A stretch of 64,000 bases of DNA from Riptortus pedestris (taxonomy: Eukaryota; Arthropoda; Insecta; Hemiptera; Alydidae). Below, piece after piece: positions 37,133-48,277 of the stretch. Under the pieces are notes generated by a model. The model was given only the letters and a program-made list of their open reading frames with translations, was not told where the DNA came from and ran no database searches. The translations under genes and the position numbers were made by a program. Every line of letters starts with the position of its first letter. Within the stretch, counting starts at the first letter, position 1. Where the stretch lies: contig CM032230.1 in the NCBI GenBank assembly GCA_019009955.1, positions 32,894,001-32,958,000 of the forward strand, in the 5' to 3' direction.

Positions 37133-37858
37133 CGTCCGTCATGAAGAGGCTGCGTAAACTAAGCAGATTTCCCACGTGCTAGCATGACTCACTGTGCATC
37201 TCGTTTCCCACTACATTTCCTATCTCTAAATTAAAATCCGATAATTAGAAGAGGGGATTTACTAAAGGTTGAAAACAAGATATACGAATAATTCGCTTAA
37301 TGTTTAATCAACAACAAAAAGTATTGAAGAGCATCAATAGCATAACAATGGTGGTTCAGGAACATTTTTCAATACAACTCAAATAAACGAACATAATTTG
37401 CATTTTCGAATTTTCCCAACCCTTGTCAAATTGTACCAATTAACAGATATGAACTTAGTGCTGAATTAAATGGTTAGATTATGGTCGACCATGGTATAAA
37501 TCAAATAAAGGTTTTAGAGAAGAGAAAGCAAGATGTCAATTGTTGACGTCTTCAACTAACTTATTTGCATGAATCACTCGAAGTAGAAGTTCATTGAAGA
37601 CAATGATATGTAACTTTGGAATGAAGCCGTTCTTGCACCTTATCGTAATGCGACATGAACAGTAAAGGTGGTTTACAGAGGCCTAAAACTATAATATTCA
37701 CATATCTCGCTTGTTACCCAAGACAAAGAAAACGTTTAAAACAACAATTATAGAAAATTACATTGTCAAAAATACTGGTTACATAACAATTTTTTGAACG
37801 GAAATATTGTAACCGCTATAGCGTCAATAGAGACATTTATCTATCTATCAATGTATCC

Positions 37859-37908
<50 letters not shown>

Positions 37909-37916
37909 TATATTTG
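37133..37916 (+). mobile_element. HINE-like element, 3'-truncated at (AT)n
   Basis: The left end ACGTCCGTCATGAAGAGGCT then AAACTAAGCAGATTTCCCAC is followed by the short-left-half subfamily (GTGCTAGCATGACTC) and the middle. The copy reaches GCTATAGCGTCAATAGAGAC and an (AT)n tract at about 37,860-37,915, after which the right-end module is missing. Confidence 0.8.
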
Positions 37917-39318
37917 ACTATTAAGTAAAGTTCAGAGAGTACTTAGAAATAGAGAAAGCTACAAAAAATATATATATTTCCTATCAGATATAATTGCATA
38001 ATTATTTTTAGCACGTTGACGTTTGAAAAAAGCTCTTCTCATATCAGTTATTTTCGGAGCCATCAAACGGTAAAAATTAAATATAAAATTTTGCCCACTT
38101 TGTGCAACATGAGAAATCTTGAAGGCAGAACAGGACTTAAATACCCTGCGACTTATAGGCTCACAAATGATACCCTGAGTTTCTTTAATATAAAAAATAA
38201 ACGAAATACATTAAAACAATTCTCTTCAGTGCTTCCAGTAGCTAGCCCGATTTATTAGATCTAAATAGCAAGAAAGAGATTTGTTCAGGAATGAAAATGG
38301 CACAGCTTCGTCCTTTTATAGGAATTTTCAATAAGTAGGCATTGATGTCTTTATTGATGGTTCGCCTCGGTTCGCAAGTTAGAACAAGGTGGTTGTATTT
38401 CAGACCTGTTATTGATATTCCTTAGGCGGTAAGAAATTCACCTAATAAACACGTGTTTTAAGAAACGTAAAAATTGTATAAGAAGGAGGATGAAATTGAT
38501 TCTAAAGGCATTCCAAACGCTTGCATTAAGAAGCGGCGTTTTATTGAGTATAGAGCTTTCTGTATTCATGTATTTTAATATTAGTTATTTCCTTTAAAAT
38601 ATTTCTCTCCTCCGAAACCACCTGTTGTAAGGAGACGTTTGATAAGTCGATAAGAACTTCATGTTCTCCCTGCAATCAACCGGAAATCGCTTAACATAAA
38701 TTGACGGTTAAACTACATCTCAGCCTGTTGCAGCATAGTTATTTCAAAGATATTCATCGATAACTTACATCCGATTCAATTTTACAAGAGTCGTAACGGG
38801 AAAATTCCCTCAGATTTTAAGTCTCAGAACGCTAAAACACAAAATATAAAAAGCAAGCCCGTAAAATATAATTGACAACATGAACATGCATTTGAGTGTA
38901 GTACAGTCGGGAGGAAGCAGTTCGGGTTGCTGTTCCCCAAGACCATAAAATAATTTTCAACCTGGTAAAAAATAAGTTATTAAACACAAAAAGAAAAATA
39001 ATAAAATGCCACACCATGGTTTTTGATTCATTTTAACATGGCAGCAGTCACCAACACTGAACCTATAGTAAGAGCACAAAATACGATTTTTTTTATTTTT
39101 TTTATATTCTTGGTGAAAGACTATGCTCAAATTTTCGGTAAAAAATAAAAATGAAACCAACAATTTCAAAACTGATAATCTATAGGCTCACTTCCAAGAC
39201 TAATATAATACTTCAGGTTAATATTTCGGTCTAATTAAAAAAAAAATAATTTTGTCCCTGAGTTTAAACTAATTGAATGCTTACTTCAGTAGAAATGTGA
39301 ACTTTATTGTAGTATATT
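37917..39318. other. Unassigned sequence
   Basis: No gene, RNA or transposon end recognised. Short ORFs at 38,016-38,258 (+) and 38,832-39,169 (-) lack motifs. Confidence 0.4.
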
Positions 39319-39569
39319 AATACATTGTATTATTATTATTATTTATTAACGTCCACTTTTTGCAACTCAGGCTAATTGGGACGGGTTATCTACAGGTCAC
39401 CACCCTTTTCTAGCCAGGGTGGGACTAAGGATGTTATTTAATGAATTTCGTCACTAAATAATTTCCTTTGCCCAGGCAAGAATCGAACTCGCCAATCTAG
39501 GTTTATCATGTGAGATTAAGGTCAACGCTTTAACTCACATGGCTAACCTGAGCCCCAATACATTGTATT
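39319..39569 (-). mobile_element. Full-length tRNA-derived SINE with 13-bp target duplication
   Basis: The body is 39,332-39,556, flanked by AATACATTGTATT at 39,319-39,331 and 39,557-39,569. Read on the reverse strand it has a tRNA-like head (GGTTAGCCATGTGAGTTAAA, then B-box-like GAGTTCGATTC), a body with CCACCCTGGCTAGAAAAGGG, and a 3' tail of ATT/TAA repeats after AAAAGTGGACGTTAATAAAT. The head fits Pol III internal promoters. The target duplication and tail show target-primed reverse transcription using a LINE's machinery. Confidence 0.92.
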
Positions 39570-40645
39570 TAACATATGTAAAACAAAAAAATGGATTATT
39601 GTATTGTATGACTATGAAAATAATGTGGTGTATTTGAAATATTACATTGGCGACGAGGATTAAAAAATAATAGGAGGACGGTAAGAAAGAATTTGGGGAA
39701 TAAATGGTACAGTTGTGGTAGAAGAAAGAAAAAATGTGAGTAGCCAAAATTGTATTGGCCATATAAAAGAATGTTGATTAAAAACTGATTGGACTATTTT
39801 TAAAATGCAATTACGCCCGTATTTTTTTGTGTAATAATGCATACGAGAAGCGTAAAAAGGCTATCCTCTTAAATTCATTCACAGAAGATGGTTTCTTTCT
39901 TTTTAGAGACAAGATTTCATTTAATGAACCATGTGAATGATAATAACCGCCTTTACAAGTCAGGGGAAGGATAGTCCTTCCAAAATCAAGATGTTCAAAA
40001 TTTGCTAATGGAAATTTTAAAATAAACTTCTTTGTTGAAATATAGAAGACACTCTTGCAGACAGTTTCCGTTGATATTTCTTAGACATAATCCATAAGTT
40101 CACAGTAAGCAAGATGGCTGATAGTAGCTAGACTAATCTAGTAGTAAATACTCTCGAAGGCCAAGGACGGATCGGGCACGATCTAGTCAGGGCGCCAGCA
40201 TGATTCCCCGGTAGCCAAGCCAGGATGTTAGCTGAGAGCTATTCTACAAGACGGATATAAGAAAATTTCACTCGAATTCTAATAATAATTAACTATAATA
40301 AAAAGGATAATAATTAATCATTACAAGGACATAAAATCCTTAGTAGGCGAATTTAATGTATAATGATTGTAGCTTAGGACTTACCACCTTGCGAGGTCTC
40401 ACGCGTTCTTTTCAAAATATTCGTTATATGTCGAATTTTTTGCTTGGATCTTGTACATTTCTAACCGTCAATTCCACCCTTTTCTACGCGAGTCTTTCCT
40501 GAGTGATCACTCAGTAAATAGTCTACTGTATGGAACCCCGCAGTCTCTGTTTTCTTGGCAGATCGCCTCAAGTTGGGCCTCCATTACCAATTGTCCCTTC
40601 ATTGAAGATTTCGGTCTGGCGGAGAATCACTAAAACAAATTGAAC
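39570..40645. other. Unassigned sequence
   Basis: ORFs on the reverse strand at 39,535-39,842 are low-complexity hydrophobic frames. A GC-richer patch near 40,140-40,250 has no identified content. Confidence 0.35.
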
Positions 40646-40903
40646 CAAAAAAAAGAAAACCAACATAGAAATTCTAAATGAGAACAAAAGTCTTATCAAA
40701 GCCACGGAAAAAATAAGAGTGAACCTTCTTGGGCATATCATAAGACACAACACCTTCATATATATATATATATATTTGAAGGTATGGTTCTTGGGTATAG
40801 GGAAAGAGGAAGGCCTAGAAAATCCTATTTTGAAGATATTAAGCATCTTATGGATTCCGGTGTCTACAGTAATATGAAAAGAGCAGTAGCCTTTAGATCA
40901 TAA
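40646..40903 (+). pseudogene. LINE ORF2 C-terminal fragment with internal (AT)n
   Basis: A frame containing VNLLGHIIRHNTF leads to a short (AT)n run at about 40,758-40,775, after which another frame reads GMVLGYRERGRPRKSYFEDI and continues to NMKRAVAFRS and a stop near 40,903. The LGH(I/V)xRH and RGRPRxSYxxDI blocks are typical of LINE ORF2 C-termini. The (AT)n run shifts the frame. It is a different subfamily from the fragments at 33.4 and 43.2 kb. Confidence 0.75.
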
Positions 40904-41191
40904 TGATGATGGTTCATCAGAGAAGTCGTCGTTGGTAATGGTTATTATATCAAACTTTTTGAAGCTATCTAGTTTCGGAAAGGTAGGTCTGTCTCAAGCT
41001 GTCCTCAAAGTGCAGGAACATTTTTTTTTCTAAAATCTAGAGCAATCTTTTTGAGTATTTCGCAGTTAGTCGGAAAAGTCTGAGAAGTTCCTTGGGGAAG
41101 AAAATTGCCCCCCCCCCCGAATAATGCAGTAAGAAGGAATTTTATACTTGCATTGCGTAAATGGCTAATATTTTGAGTCCAAATTCTAACA
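40904..41191. other. Unassigned sequence
   Basis: Nothing recognised apart from a poly-C run near 41,110. Confidence 0.3.
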
Positions 41192-41298
41192 AATTTTCGT
41201 GATTATTATTATTATTATTATTTATTAACGTCCACTTTTTGCAACTTAGGCTAATCGGGACGGGTTATCTACAGGTTACCACCCTTAATTTTCGTGAT
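41192..41298 (-). mobile_element. 5'-truncated SINE with 12-bp target duplication
   Basis: The SINE 3' part (41,204-41,286) is flanked by AATTTTCGTGAT at 41,192-41,203 and 41,287-41,298. Only the last 80 bases or so of the body plus an (ATT)n tail are present. Truncation at the 5' end together with an intact target duplication shows that it was truncated during insertion, not by later deletion. Confidence 0.9.
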
Positions 41299-43139
41299 GA
41301 TACATATCTGTTATTTTTAACAAGCCCAAAATCACCATTTCTAAAACAATCCAGCCCATAGAAGAATGCATTACTAATGTCTACCAGGTTTTCCTAACTA
41401 CCCCGTCAAGAATTGCCTCTATTCTTCATCATCCTAGAAGTAAATTACTAAAATTTTACATAGGTGTCTCACTCACCTTACTTCCCCTATTTATACCCAG
41501 ACATCTTATTTCTATTCGTAAAGATATACATTTCACCATCATCAGACCACGCTTTATGAGGAAGCTATAACCTGGCTTTTATGCCTTTAAATATTTAATA
41601 AAATTGGGGTGACAGCATTCTCCCCAGACTTTCCGAAATTGCTTAATCTGAGATATGTGGACTCAAAGTCCGAAACACTTGTTTGATTGTAAATGTCAGT
41701 CTGGATATTAAATTTTAGTAGTGTGATATCTAAATCAATTGTTAAAACCAATTAAATACTAGGAAGCAATGACAATTTCTTAAAGAATATTCATATAAGA
41801 CTTTATTAAGACATCATTGTTTCTTCAGTTTCATAACGGGACGCATAATGATATGAAAACGATAAATACCCGAAATGTGGTCTGAAAATCAAACCTACTG
41901 GCCTTAAACTTAATTCATGTAAAATCAAAATTAGTAGAACAACAACAATTTCATAATTCAATGACTTAATGATATTTGGTCATATGAATATATCCAAATA
42001 TTCCTTATCTTATCTTAAGGATTATTCGTATTTTATCAGAGTTCATCGTACAACTTTCAACGGATTTATTAAAATCTGGTGGAACGGACGGGTCAAAAGA
42101 CCCTCTGAGTAACATTCAATGCCATGTGGCCAAACATTCTTGACCCATCTTGTTCTACACTTGGTTTCTTTCTAGTTTCTGTTACTGGAGTGGTTGATAT
42201 TTTCATGGCGGCCATGAACTCCAGACTAATTAAGTTTCTGGAAGCTCATTCATAAGCTATCCACAGATATCACTTCATTTCTAATAGGATTACTTTAACA
42301 ATGAATGGATTGGAATGGAATTCTTTTCAAAGATGTAAGTACCTTGATAAGCCTCACTAAAACACTCAACTCGTTTCTTAAACTAGAGCAACAATTATTT
42401 CAAAACTAATATATTACAAAATGAATCGTGACTTTGGTTCCAAAATAGTATCTAAGGTGTTATTGGCTACACTATTTACGAAATAATAATAAGGTCATCA
42501 ATATACATCTAAAATTGCCGACCAGGTCACAGCCATGAGTTGCCTGCATACCACAACGAATACCCCACCCTCAGAAACTAGATATTCGATCAGATAATCC
42601 TCTTTGGATTATATAAGGACAATTTCTCGTTGCACAGTACAAACAATGGCGTGTTCTTGGGCTTCCATCATATCTCGGCACGATAGAACCATTAATTTTC
42701 CTTTAGAAAGTCAGGTGATTGATCAGGCCGATATGAGGGTAAAGTCTTGATCGCGATACTATCTCGAGGCGTTTTGCAAGTCCCCCCGATCTTTCGGCCA
42801 AAAGTTCGTTACTCTAATGAACTTGGAGTAAGTCGTTACGTGTGCTGAGAGATGTCCGAGGAACACTGTTATTTCAGTTTTTCACGATAAGAGTAGTAAT
42901 AAGGGTTTTGATAGATAGCAAAGGTAGAACGTCATGAGAGAAAAAGTGGTTCTGCAATGCTATTCCATCATATTAATATATTTGTAAACTAATATAAAGC
43001 TATAGTATTTTTAATCGGTGAGAGGGAAAGAGAGGAGAAAGAGGTCATACTTATTAAAACGTCATCCTCCACTTCCGTACTTCAGCTGATTAATCTATTA
43101 TGTATGGTTTCATATATATCGCTTTTCATGTGATGTGTA
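41299..43139. other. Unassigned sequence
   Basis: No coding frame with a motif. The stretch 42,500-42,880 is less AT-rich but unidentified. Confidence 0.35.
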
Positions 43140-43147
43140 AGCTAAGA

Positions 43148-43369
43148 GTTTACAAATGTCGGGACATGTTGCAAGGAAGGACCCTACCGGCTGCCTTTGA
43201 AGACAATGAATGCGACAGTTGTTGGTACCCGGCTATGAGTAAGATCGAAGATTAGATGGGCTGACAGAGTAAAGGAAAGCCATTCCACAGTGGACTGTAA
43301 AGTCATCGCCAATCGTCATCAGAGGTGGAGGAGACTTGTCATGGCGGCTAAAGATCGTCAAGGTCTGTA
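43148..43369 (+). pseudogene. LINE ORF2 C-terminal fragment
   Basis: Frames read MSGHVARKDPTG (near 43,156) and, after stops and a shift, RWADRVKESHSTV...RHQRWRRLVMAAKDRQ ending in a stop near 43,370. The (L/M)xGHVAR and RWxDxV...WRRLVxxAxDR blocks match the C-terminus of many LINE ORF2 proteins. It is followed by a short (AT)n run. No endonuclease or RT remains. Confidence 0.72.
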
Positions 43370-43686
43370 AAGTACATATATATATATAAATATAACGTAT
43401 ATATATATAGAGAAACGTTTCATTCATGATTTGTAGAGGCTCCGACGACCCTGAAGTTGTTAGTACGTCCGTCCGAATGTAATTTACAATTTATGGTCAT
43501 TCTCGAAATTTACCATAAAAATGCTTCTTGAATGAATGATCGAAATCTTTACAAAAATGTGCAGGATAATATAGGTGCCAATTTATCAGGATCAATTAAA
43601 TGGCCATGTCATCAACAAATGACTATTATGGAATGAGCTATTTCAAAGATGCCAGATGATAAAATTAAAACAGTAAGAAAGCGAAT

Positions 43687-44335
43687 AAGTCAGTCACACA
43701 GGAACAGCGTAAACTAAGCAGGTTACCCAAGTGCTGGTATGACATATGTAATCTCATATCACCACGTATTCCCTATTTTTACGTAAAAACCCGAAGATCA
43801 GAAGGGGAGAGGTTGGGGTTACTGAATGTAGAAAACCAGTTATCCGTACAACTCGCTTAATACTCGAGTTACAAGAAAATGCATAGAACAATAATTTAAG
43901 AAAATTAAAATTTTAACAAGATTGGTTCTATAATATTTTATGATCCGACTCATAATATCGAAGACATTTTGAATTTTCAAACCCCTCCCCCTCTAAACTA
44001 CCATTAATCTAGGTCCGACTTCAGCCAATGAGAAATAGTATGTTTAGTTTTGACTAAAACTGTTAAATATCGAGTATAATATAGATCAAATAATCAAATA
44101 AACATTTTTGAGTAAAGAACGAAAAACTAAAATATGGAAATATTCAATATATAGAAAATATGTATAAATTAAAATTTATAAAAAATTACATTTGCAATAA
44201 TATTGATTCTATACAATTTTGCGATCAGGCGCATAACAACGGAGATAATTCGAAATTTCAAAACTCTCCCCCTCTAAATCCCCCCCATCATATAACCGCA
44301 ATAGCTAATTACCCCTAAGGGAAATCTACTAAAAG
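43687..44335 (+). mobile_element. HINE-like element, full length without (AT)n
   Basis: The left end AAGTCAGTCACACAGGAACA and AAACTAAGCAGGTTACCCAA lead into the short-left-half subfamily. The middle contains ACGGAGATAATTCGAAATTT and a CCCCCTCTAAATCCCCCCC stretch, after which it goes straight to the right end (ATAGCTAATT, hairpin remnant TTACCCCTAAGGGAAA, CTACTAAAAG). The microsatellite and GTAGGATCGATGG module are missing. Confidence 0.82.
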
Positions 44336-45774
44336 AAGATATACGAACACCCGTCTCCATAATTTCTAAGCGTAGACACTTCTTCTTTCTTATTTACGTT
44401 TTTATCTTTCTTCTCTATTCTATCATACTTAAATGAGTTTCTTTCTTCGAGGTGTAATCGCGAGAAAATTTCGACTTGCATAATACCACAGAGTTAGCCA
44501 TTTGGACGCACCCCGAACCAATTCTGTCTAGCTTCGGTATGTCAGATGTAGGTAATACGTTCCTCTCAAAACTCAAAAAAAGGATTAGAATGTTGAAACT
44601 CATATTTATGACTGTTGTAACGTCTAGTTTTGCACCCTTCGTGTAGATCGAAATAGGGAATGAAGAAAGGGTTGGTACAGGATGTGTTGGAACGCAGATA
44701 TCGAACATGACTCATAAATTTAGTGCAGCTATATTTTTTTAAAATTTTATTTAATTCCAAAAAAGTAATGTGGTGACCAACATCTCAAAAAGGAGCTAAG
44801 CAGTAAGCCAAAAAAAAATATGGAATGTACTCGGAGCCTTATAAGTTAACTGGGAATAGAATTAAGACGATGAAAGTGGCTCTTAATGGATCATTTTATT
44901 AGCGAATTTCCAAGCCATTGTTACGAGGACGAACAATACCCACCGGATGAAGATAAGGGATTCCGGAGTGACACTCAATGGGCTATGAGCTGATGATGCA
45001 GGCCGTCCCACTCGCTCCAGATTCCACCTGACTGAGAGCCAGCTTTCTACAGCTTACGTCACCAATCAAAAACACAAAACACACAGACACATAGACATAA
45101 TGAGAGAGAGAGAGCATAAATAGCCTACCCCTCCATTTGTCTATCCGTTGGTTTCCCAATGCCACCCCCTCTAGTCGTTATGTCATGCTAGTTCGGGCTA
45201 ATTGAGCCACCAAGAAGCTCCCGTTGACTGACGAAACTACTCCAGAAATGGTACCTCAGAAGATAGACCGCGCATGTTTAGGCACAGACAATCAGGGCAG
45301 TTGGCCAACTGCTGAATGTCAGTGTGTCCTTTTGTGAGATCCAGATGTAAACTTTGAAAATGTTCTCACTTTCGGTCATCCCAAATAAAAATCAATCTGT
45401 TTCGCACCCTATTTAGACTGAGATATCTAAAATAAATCAGTCCCACATCTCTAGCATCATACATAAACTGAACAACAAAATGAAAACCAAACCCAGCTGT
45501 TTTGCACACTGTAATACCCTTACCACATAAACACCAACCAGCAACACACTAGGACACTGTTAATGTGCGAACAACTAAGTCGGTGACAGTGACAAATTTG
45601 ACTTAACACTGTTTTTTTTTTTATTCCCTACGCTTCCGCGTTTCAATAAATACCCGGTGCTTCAATGTAAAAGCGCTAAGTGCTCTCAAGGTTTTATGTT
45701 CAACGCTGAAATCGAATTCATAATCTTTCACTGAATGATATAAAATATGCAGATTAATCAGTTAAATAATATAA
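44336..45774. other. Unassigned, with ORFs lacking motifs
   Basis: Reverse ORFs at 44,415-44,760 (64 and 97 codons) and 44,983-45,165 have no recognisable domain. The regions around 44,440-44,720 and 44,930-45,350 are GC-richer and may be decayed repeats. Confidence 0.35.
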
Positions 45775-45869
45775 GTCCATTACGCATAAACTGCTTAAAC
45801 TATGCATATTTCTCACGTACTGAATTGGTATACTGTCCATTTTATCTATTCTCTATTTCTACCGTTGTA
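45775..45869 (+). mobile_element. HINE-like left-end fragment interrupted by a SINE
   Basis: A decayed left end (AAGTCCATTACGCATAAACT, then AAACTATGCATATTTCTCAC) is followed by short-left-half sequence. A SINE splits it at TACCGTTGTA, and a few dozen bases of it may continue after 46,100. Confidence 0.65.
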
Positions 45870-46100
45870 CTTTATTTATTAACATCCACTTTTTGGGACT
45901 GAGACTAACTGGGGCGGGTTATCTACAGGTTAACATCATTTTCAAGCCAGGTTGGGACTAAGAATTTTATTTAATGAATTCCGTCTCTAAAATCTCCTAT
46001 TTCTCAGGCGGGAATCAAACTCGTCGCTCGAGGTTTATCATGTGAGATAAAAGTCAACGCTTTAACTCACATGGCTAGCCTGAGTAACTATACCGTTGTA
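45860..46100 (-). mobile_element. Full-length tRNA-derived SINE with 10-bp target duplication
   Basis: The body is 45,870-46,090, flanked by TACCGTTGTA at 45,860-45,869 and 46,091-46,100. On the reverse strand the head is GCTAGCCATGTGAGTTAAAG, the B-box-like part GAGTTTGATTCCC, and the 3' end GTGGATGTTAATAAATAAAG. It inserted into a pre-existing HINE-like fragment, giving a relative age for the two families at this site. Confidence 0.92.
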
Positions 46101-46199
46101 AGAAGCCTATGTATGCAGAAATTGAAATTTATACTCGACAAAAGATTTTTAGTGACTCAATTGCGTAAAGTAAAAATCATACAATTAAAAATGAGGGTT

Positions 46200-46658
46200 A
46201 CTGAAGGCTGAAAATATAAAAATTATGGAATGCTTACCACTTTTATTTTCTTTTGTAAAAGGATTGGGGATAGCAAATGGGATGTATTCCTAGTAAATGG
46301 CCTCCGGATTTAATTACTATACGTTTTATCGTTATATACATTTATTCCCTATCCTAAATATTAACCGATATATTTGCCTTTTTCGGTTTTAAGCTTTCAG
46401 CAAACCTCCACTTCTACTTATGTCATATGAACAATAAGCTGTTATTTCATGAACCTTTTCATTACAAGGTGTAATGAAAATACCAAATATTGTTTTCATT
46501 GAACTTTTACTTTATGAGATATATGCAAATACGTTATGTTGACTCCCGCCTTCTTTTGTTCTTAGATTACTAAAATTTGAGTGATTGAGATAAAACTGAT
46601 TCTGATTTATTACAAATTACAGCACTAGCTTAAGTAAATTGTTTTCAATAAAACTAAT
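46200..46658 (-). mobile_element. HINE-like element, host of the LTR insertion (left part)
   Basis: This is the reverse complement of the middle of the 4.0-kb copy: on the + strand it shows AAATATTAACCGATATATTT, then AAACCTCCACTTCTAC, then GAGATATATGCAAATACGTT. It continues up to CTAAT at 46,654-46,658, where a 1.5-kb insertion begins; the element resumes at 48,154. Confidence 0.8.
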
Positions 46659-46891
46659 TGTTCAGTCGTCAGTTTGAATTTTAAATGTCCCGCGCTCGCG
46701 GGGTTCATAGACCCGCCACACACACGTGCATATCGCCAAGGCCGTGGCTACAGCGGAAAAACACATGCAGTTCAAGAAGGCATCGGCCAGTAACAAGGAT
46801 AGAGTTAGTTGGTTTTAGACGCTCACTGGGGTCAGTTGCTCTCAGACGTTGGGGTCGTTCATACGGCCAGAGGGGCCTCCCTCCCCTACAG

Positions 46892-46966
46892 ATCACCGCT
46901 TCGCTTCATAGATAACCGCTTCACAGATAACCGCTTCATAGAGAACCGCTTCATCGACAACCGCAG
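46892..46966 (+). repeat. 15-bp tandem repeats inside the LTR
   Basis: Four to five units of GATAACCGCTTCATA-type sequence occur in a row with single-base changes between units. They lie in the GC-rich first part of the LTR, where promoter or enhancer repeats would be expected, but function is not shown. Confidence 0.85.
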
Positions 46967-47274
46967 TTGGAAGTCACCCGTGATAGTCTATGTTCACCTC
47001 TACTAGAGTCAACAGGTTCATTCTGCTCCCGCCTCTCTTCTTCTCTGCCACGTGCCCATCCAGATTTATCACCGCAACAAGACTTCATCATCTCTAGGAA
47101 GTGCATGATTCCCGCTATTAACCACCTAATAATGCTAGCATTATGTTCGCAAGTATCGCATGAGTACTCATATATATTATAAGATCCACCGCTAATTTTG
47201 TATGTATAGTTATGGCCGCCATATTAGTTCATAAAGTTTGTTTACTGCGTAAATTTCATTTTTTGTTATAGAGA

Positions 47275-47425
47275 TATACTTAATTATTCAATTCTAAGAA
47301 TTTGTTGTACTTAATATTCAATTCTATATATACTTAACTATTCAATTCTATATATACTTAACTATTCCATTCTAAGAATTTGTTATAGAGATATTCTTAA
47401 CTACTCAATATACCTAATTCTTAAG
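47275..47425 (+). repeat. AT-rich short tandem repeats inside the LTR
   Basis: Units of about 25-30 bases containing CTTAACTATTCAATTCTATA recur several times, with variants such as CTAAGAATTTGTTATAGAG flanking them on both sides. They are internal to the LTR-like part of the insertion. Confidence 0.75.
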
Positions 47426-47557
47426 AGAACTCACATAGTTGTTTTGTTTTCTTTATTTATCTTTTTCCCTCATCTCTCCATGAGAGCTAACAAATGGTTC
47501 AGTCTAAATTCTCTCCCAACTCTTTCTTACCTTTAACACAAGATTTCCGCCATTACA

Positions 47558-48153
47558 TTTTGGTGCCGACATTTTCTATTATTACCGCTAAAGCTTACCG
47601 CACGCCCCGACATTTTGGTGCCGAAACCCGGGACTAAAAAGCTTCCCCGCCCCGACATTTTGGTGCCGAAACTAGGGACTAAAAAGCTTCCCCACCCCAA
47701 CATTTTGGTGCCGAAACTAGGGACTAAAAAGCTTCCCCGCCCCGACATTTTGGTGCCGAAACTAGGGACTAAAAAGCTTCCCCGCCCCGACATTTTGGTG
47801 CCGAAACTAGGGACTAAAAAGCTTCCGCCCCCCCGACATTGTGGTGCCGAAACCCGGGCCTAAAAAGCTACCCCGCCCCGACATTTTAGTGCCGAAACTA
47901 GGGACTAAAAAGCTACCCCGCCCCGACATTTTAATGCCGAAACTAGGGACTCAAAAGCTACCCCGCCCCGACATTTTAATGCCGAAACTAGGGACTCAAA
48001 AGCTACCCCGCCCCGACATTTTGGTGCCGAAACTAGGGACTAAAAAGCTACCCCGCCCCGACATTTTAATGCCGAAACTAGGGACTCAAAAGCTACCCCG
48101 CCCCGACATTTTGGTGCCGAAACTAGGGACTAAAAAGCTTCCCCACCCCGACA
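47558..48153 (+). repeat. 45-bp tandem array of tRNA-Phe primer-binding sites
   Basis: After a degenerate first site at 47,561, twelve units begin TGGTGCC or a variant at 47,616, 47,661, 47,706, 47,751, 47,796, 47,842, 47,887, 47,932, 47,977, 48,022, 48,067 and 48,112. The site at 47,616-47,633, TGGTGCCGAAACCCGGGA, is the exact complement of the 3' 18 bases of metazoan tRNA-Phe including CCA. Most other units read AAACTAGGGA, two mismatches from it. The rest of each unit is CTAAAAAGCTTCCCCGCC with CCCGACA. Units 1-5 use GCTTCC and most later ones GCTACC. The array ends at GACA, the unit phase preceding the next primer site. Open frames through it on both strands exist only because 45 is divisible by three. 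Confidence 0.9.
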
Positions 48154-48240
48154 CTAATATTTTATATTCAGATATAATTCATTAACTGTTTGTCTTTCCT
48201 ACCTATCTATCTATTCAGGCTGGCCTGTTTGTTTGTTGTA
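48154..48240 (-). mobile_element. HINE-like element, host of the LTR insertion (right part)
   Basis: It resumes at CTAATATTTTATATTCAGAT and GGCCTGTTTGTTTG, matching the reverse complement of the 4.0-kb copy (near 4,180-4,250). The match fades after about 48,240. The left end of the element is not found. Confidence 0.72.
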
Positions 48241-48277
48241 TAATGATTTGTTGAATATACATTATTAATCAATTACA

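Larger units (their letters stand above)
46659..48153 (+). mobile_element. Solo-LTR-like insertion with embedded PBS array
   Basis: The insertion begins TGTTCAGTCGTCAG and ends CCCCGACA, giving TG...CA termini, and is flanked by a 5-bp duplication CTAAT (46,654-46,658 and 48,154-48,158). Removing it restores the HINE-like sequence seen at 4.0 and 14.8 kb. The first 0.9 kb (to CA at 47,556-47,557) has the character of an LTR: a GC-rich start, short 15-bp repeats at 46,892-46,966 and an AT-rich repeat region at 47,275-47,425. After it comes TTT and TGGTGCCG, then a 45-bp tandem array to the 3' end. No gag, protease, RT or integrase sequence and no second LTR is present. Strand is set by primer-site orientation. 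Superfamily not assigned. Confidence 0.82.

Noticed and set aside
47533..48185. Open frames with 15-residue repeats on both strands
   Set aside because: They follow from a 45-bp tandem unit being divisible by three. Frames are open on both strands, which argues against coding.
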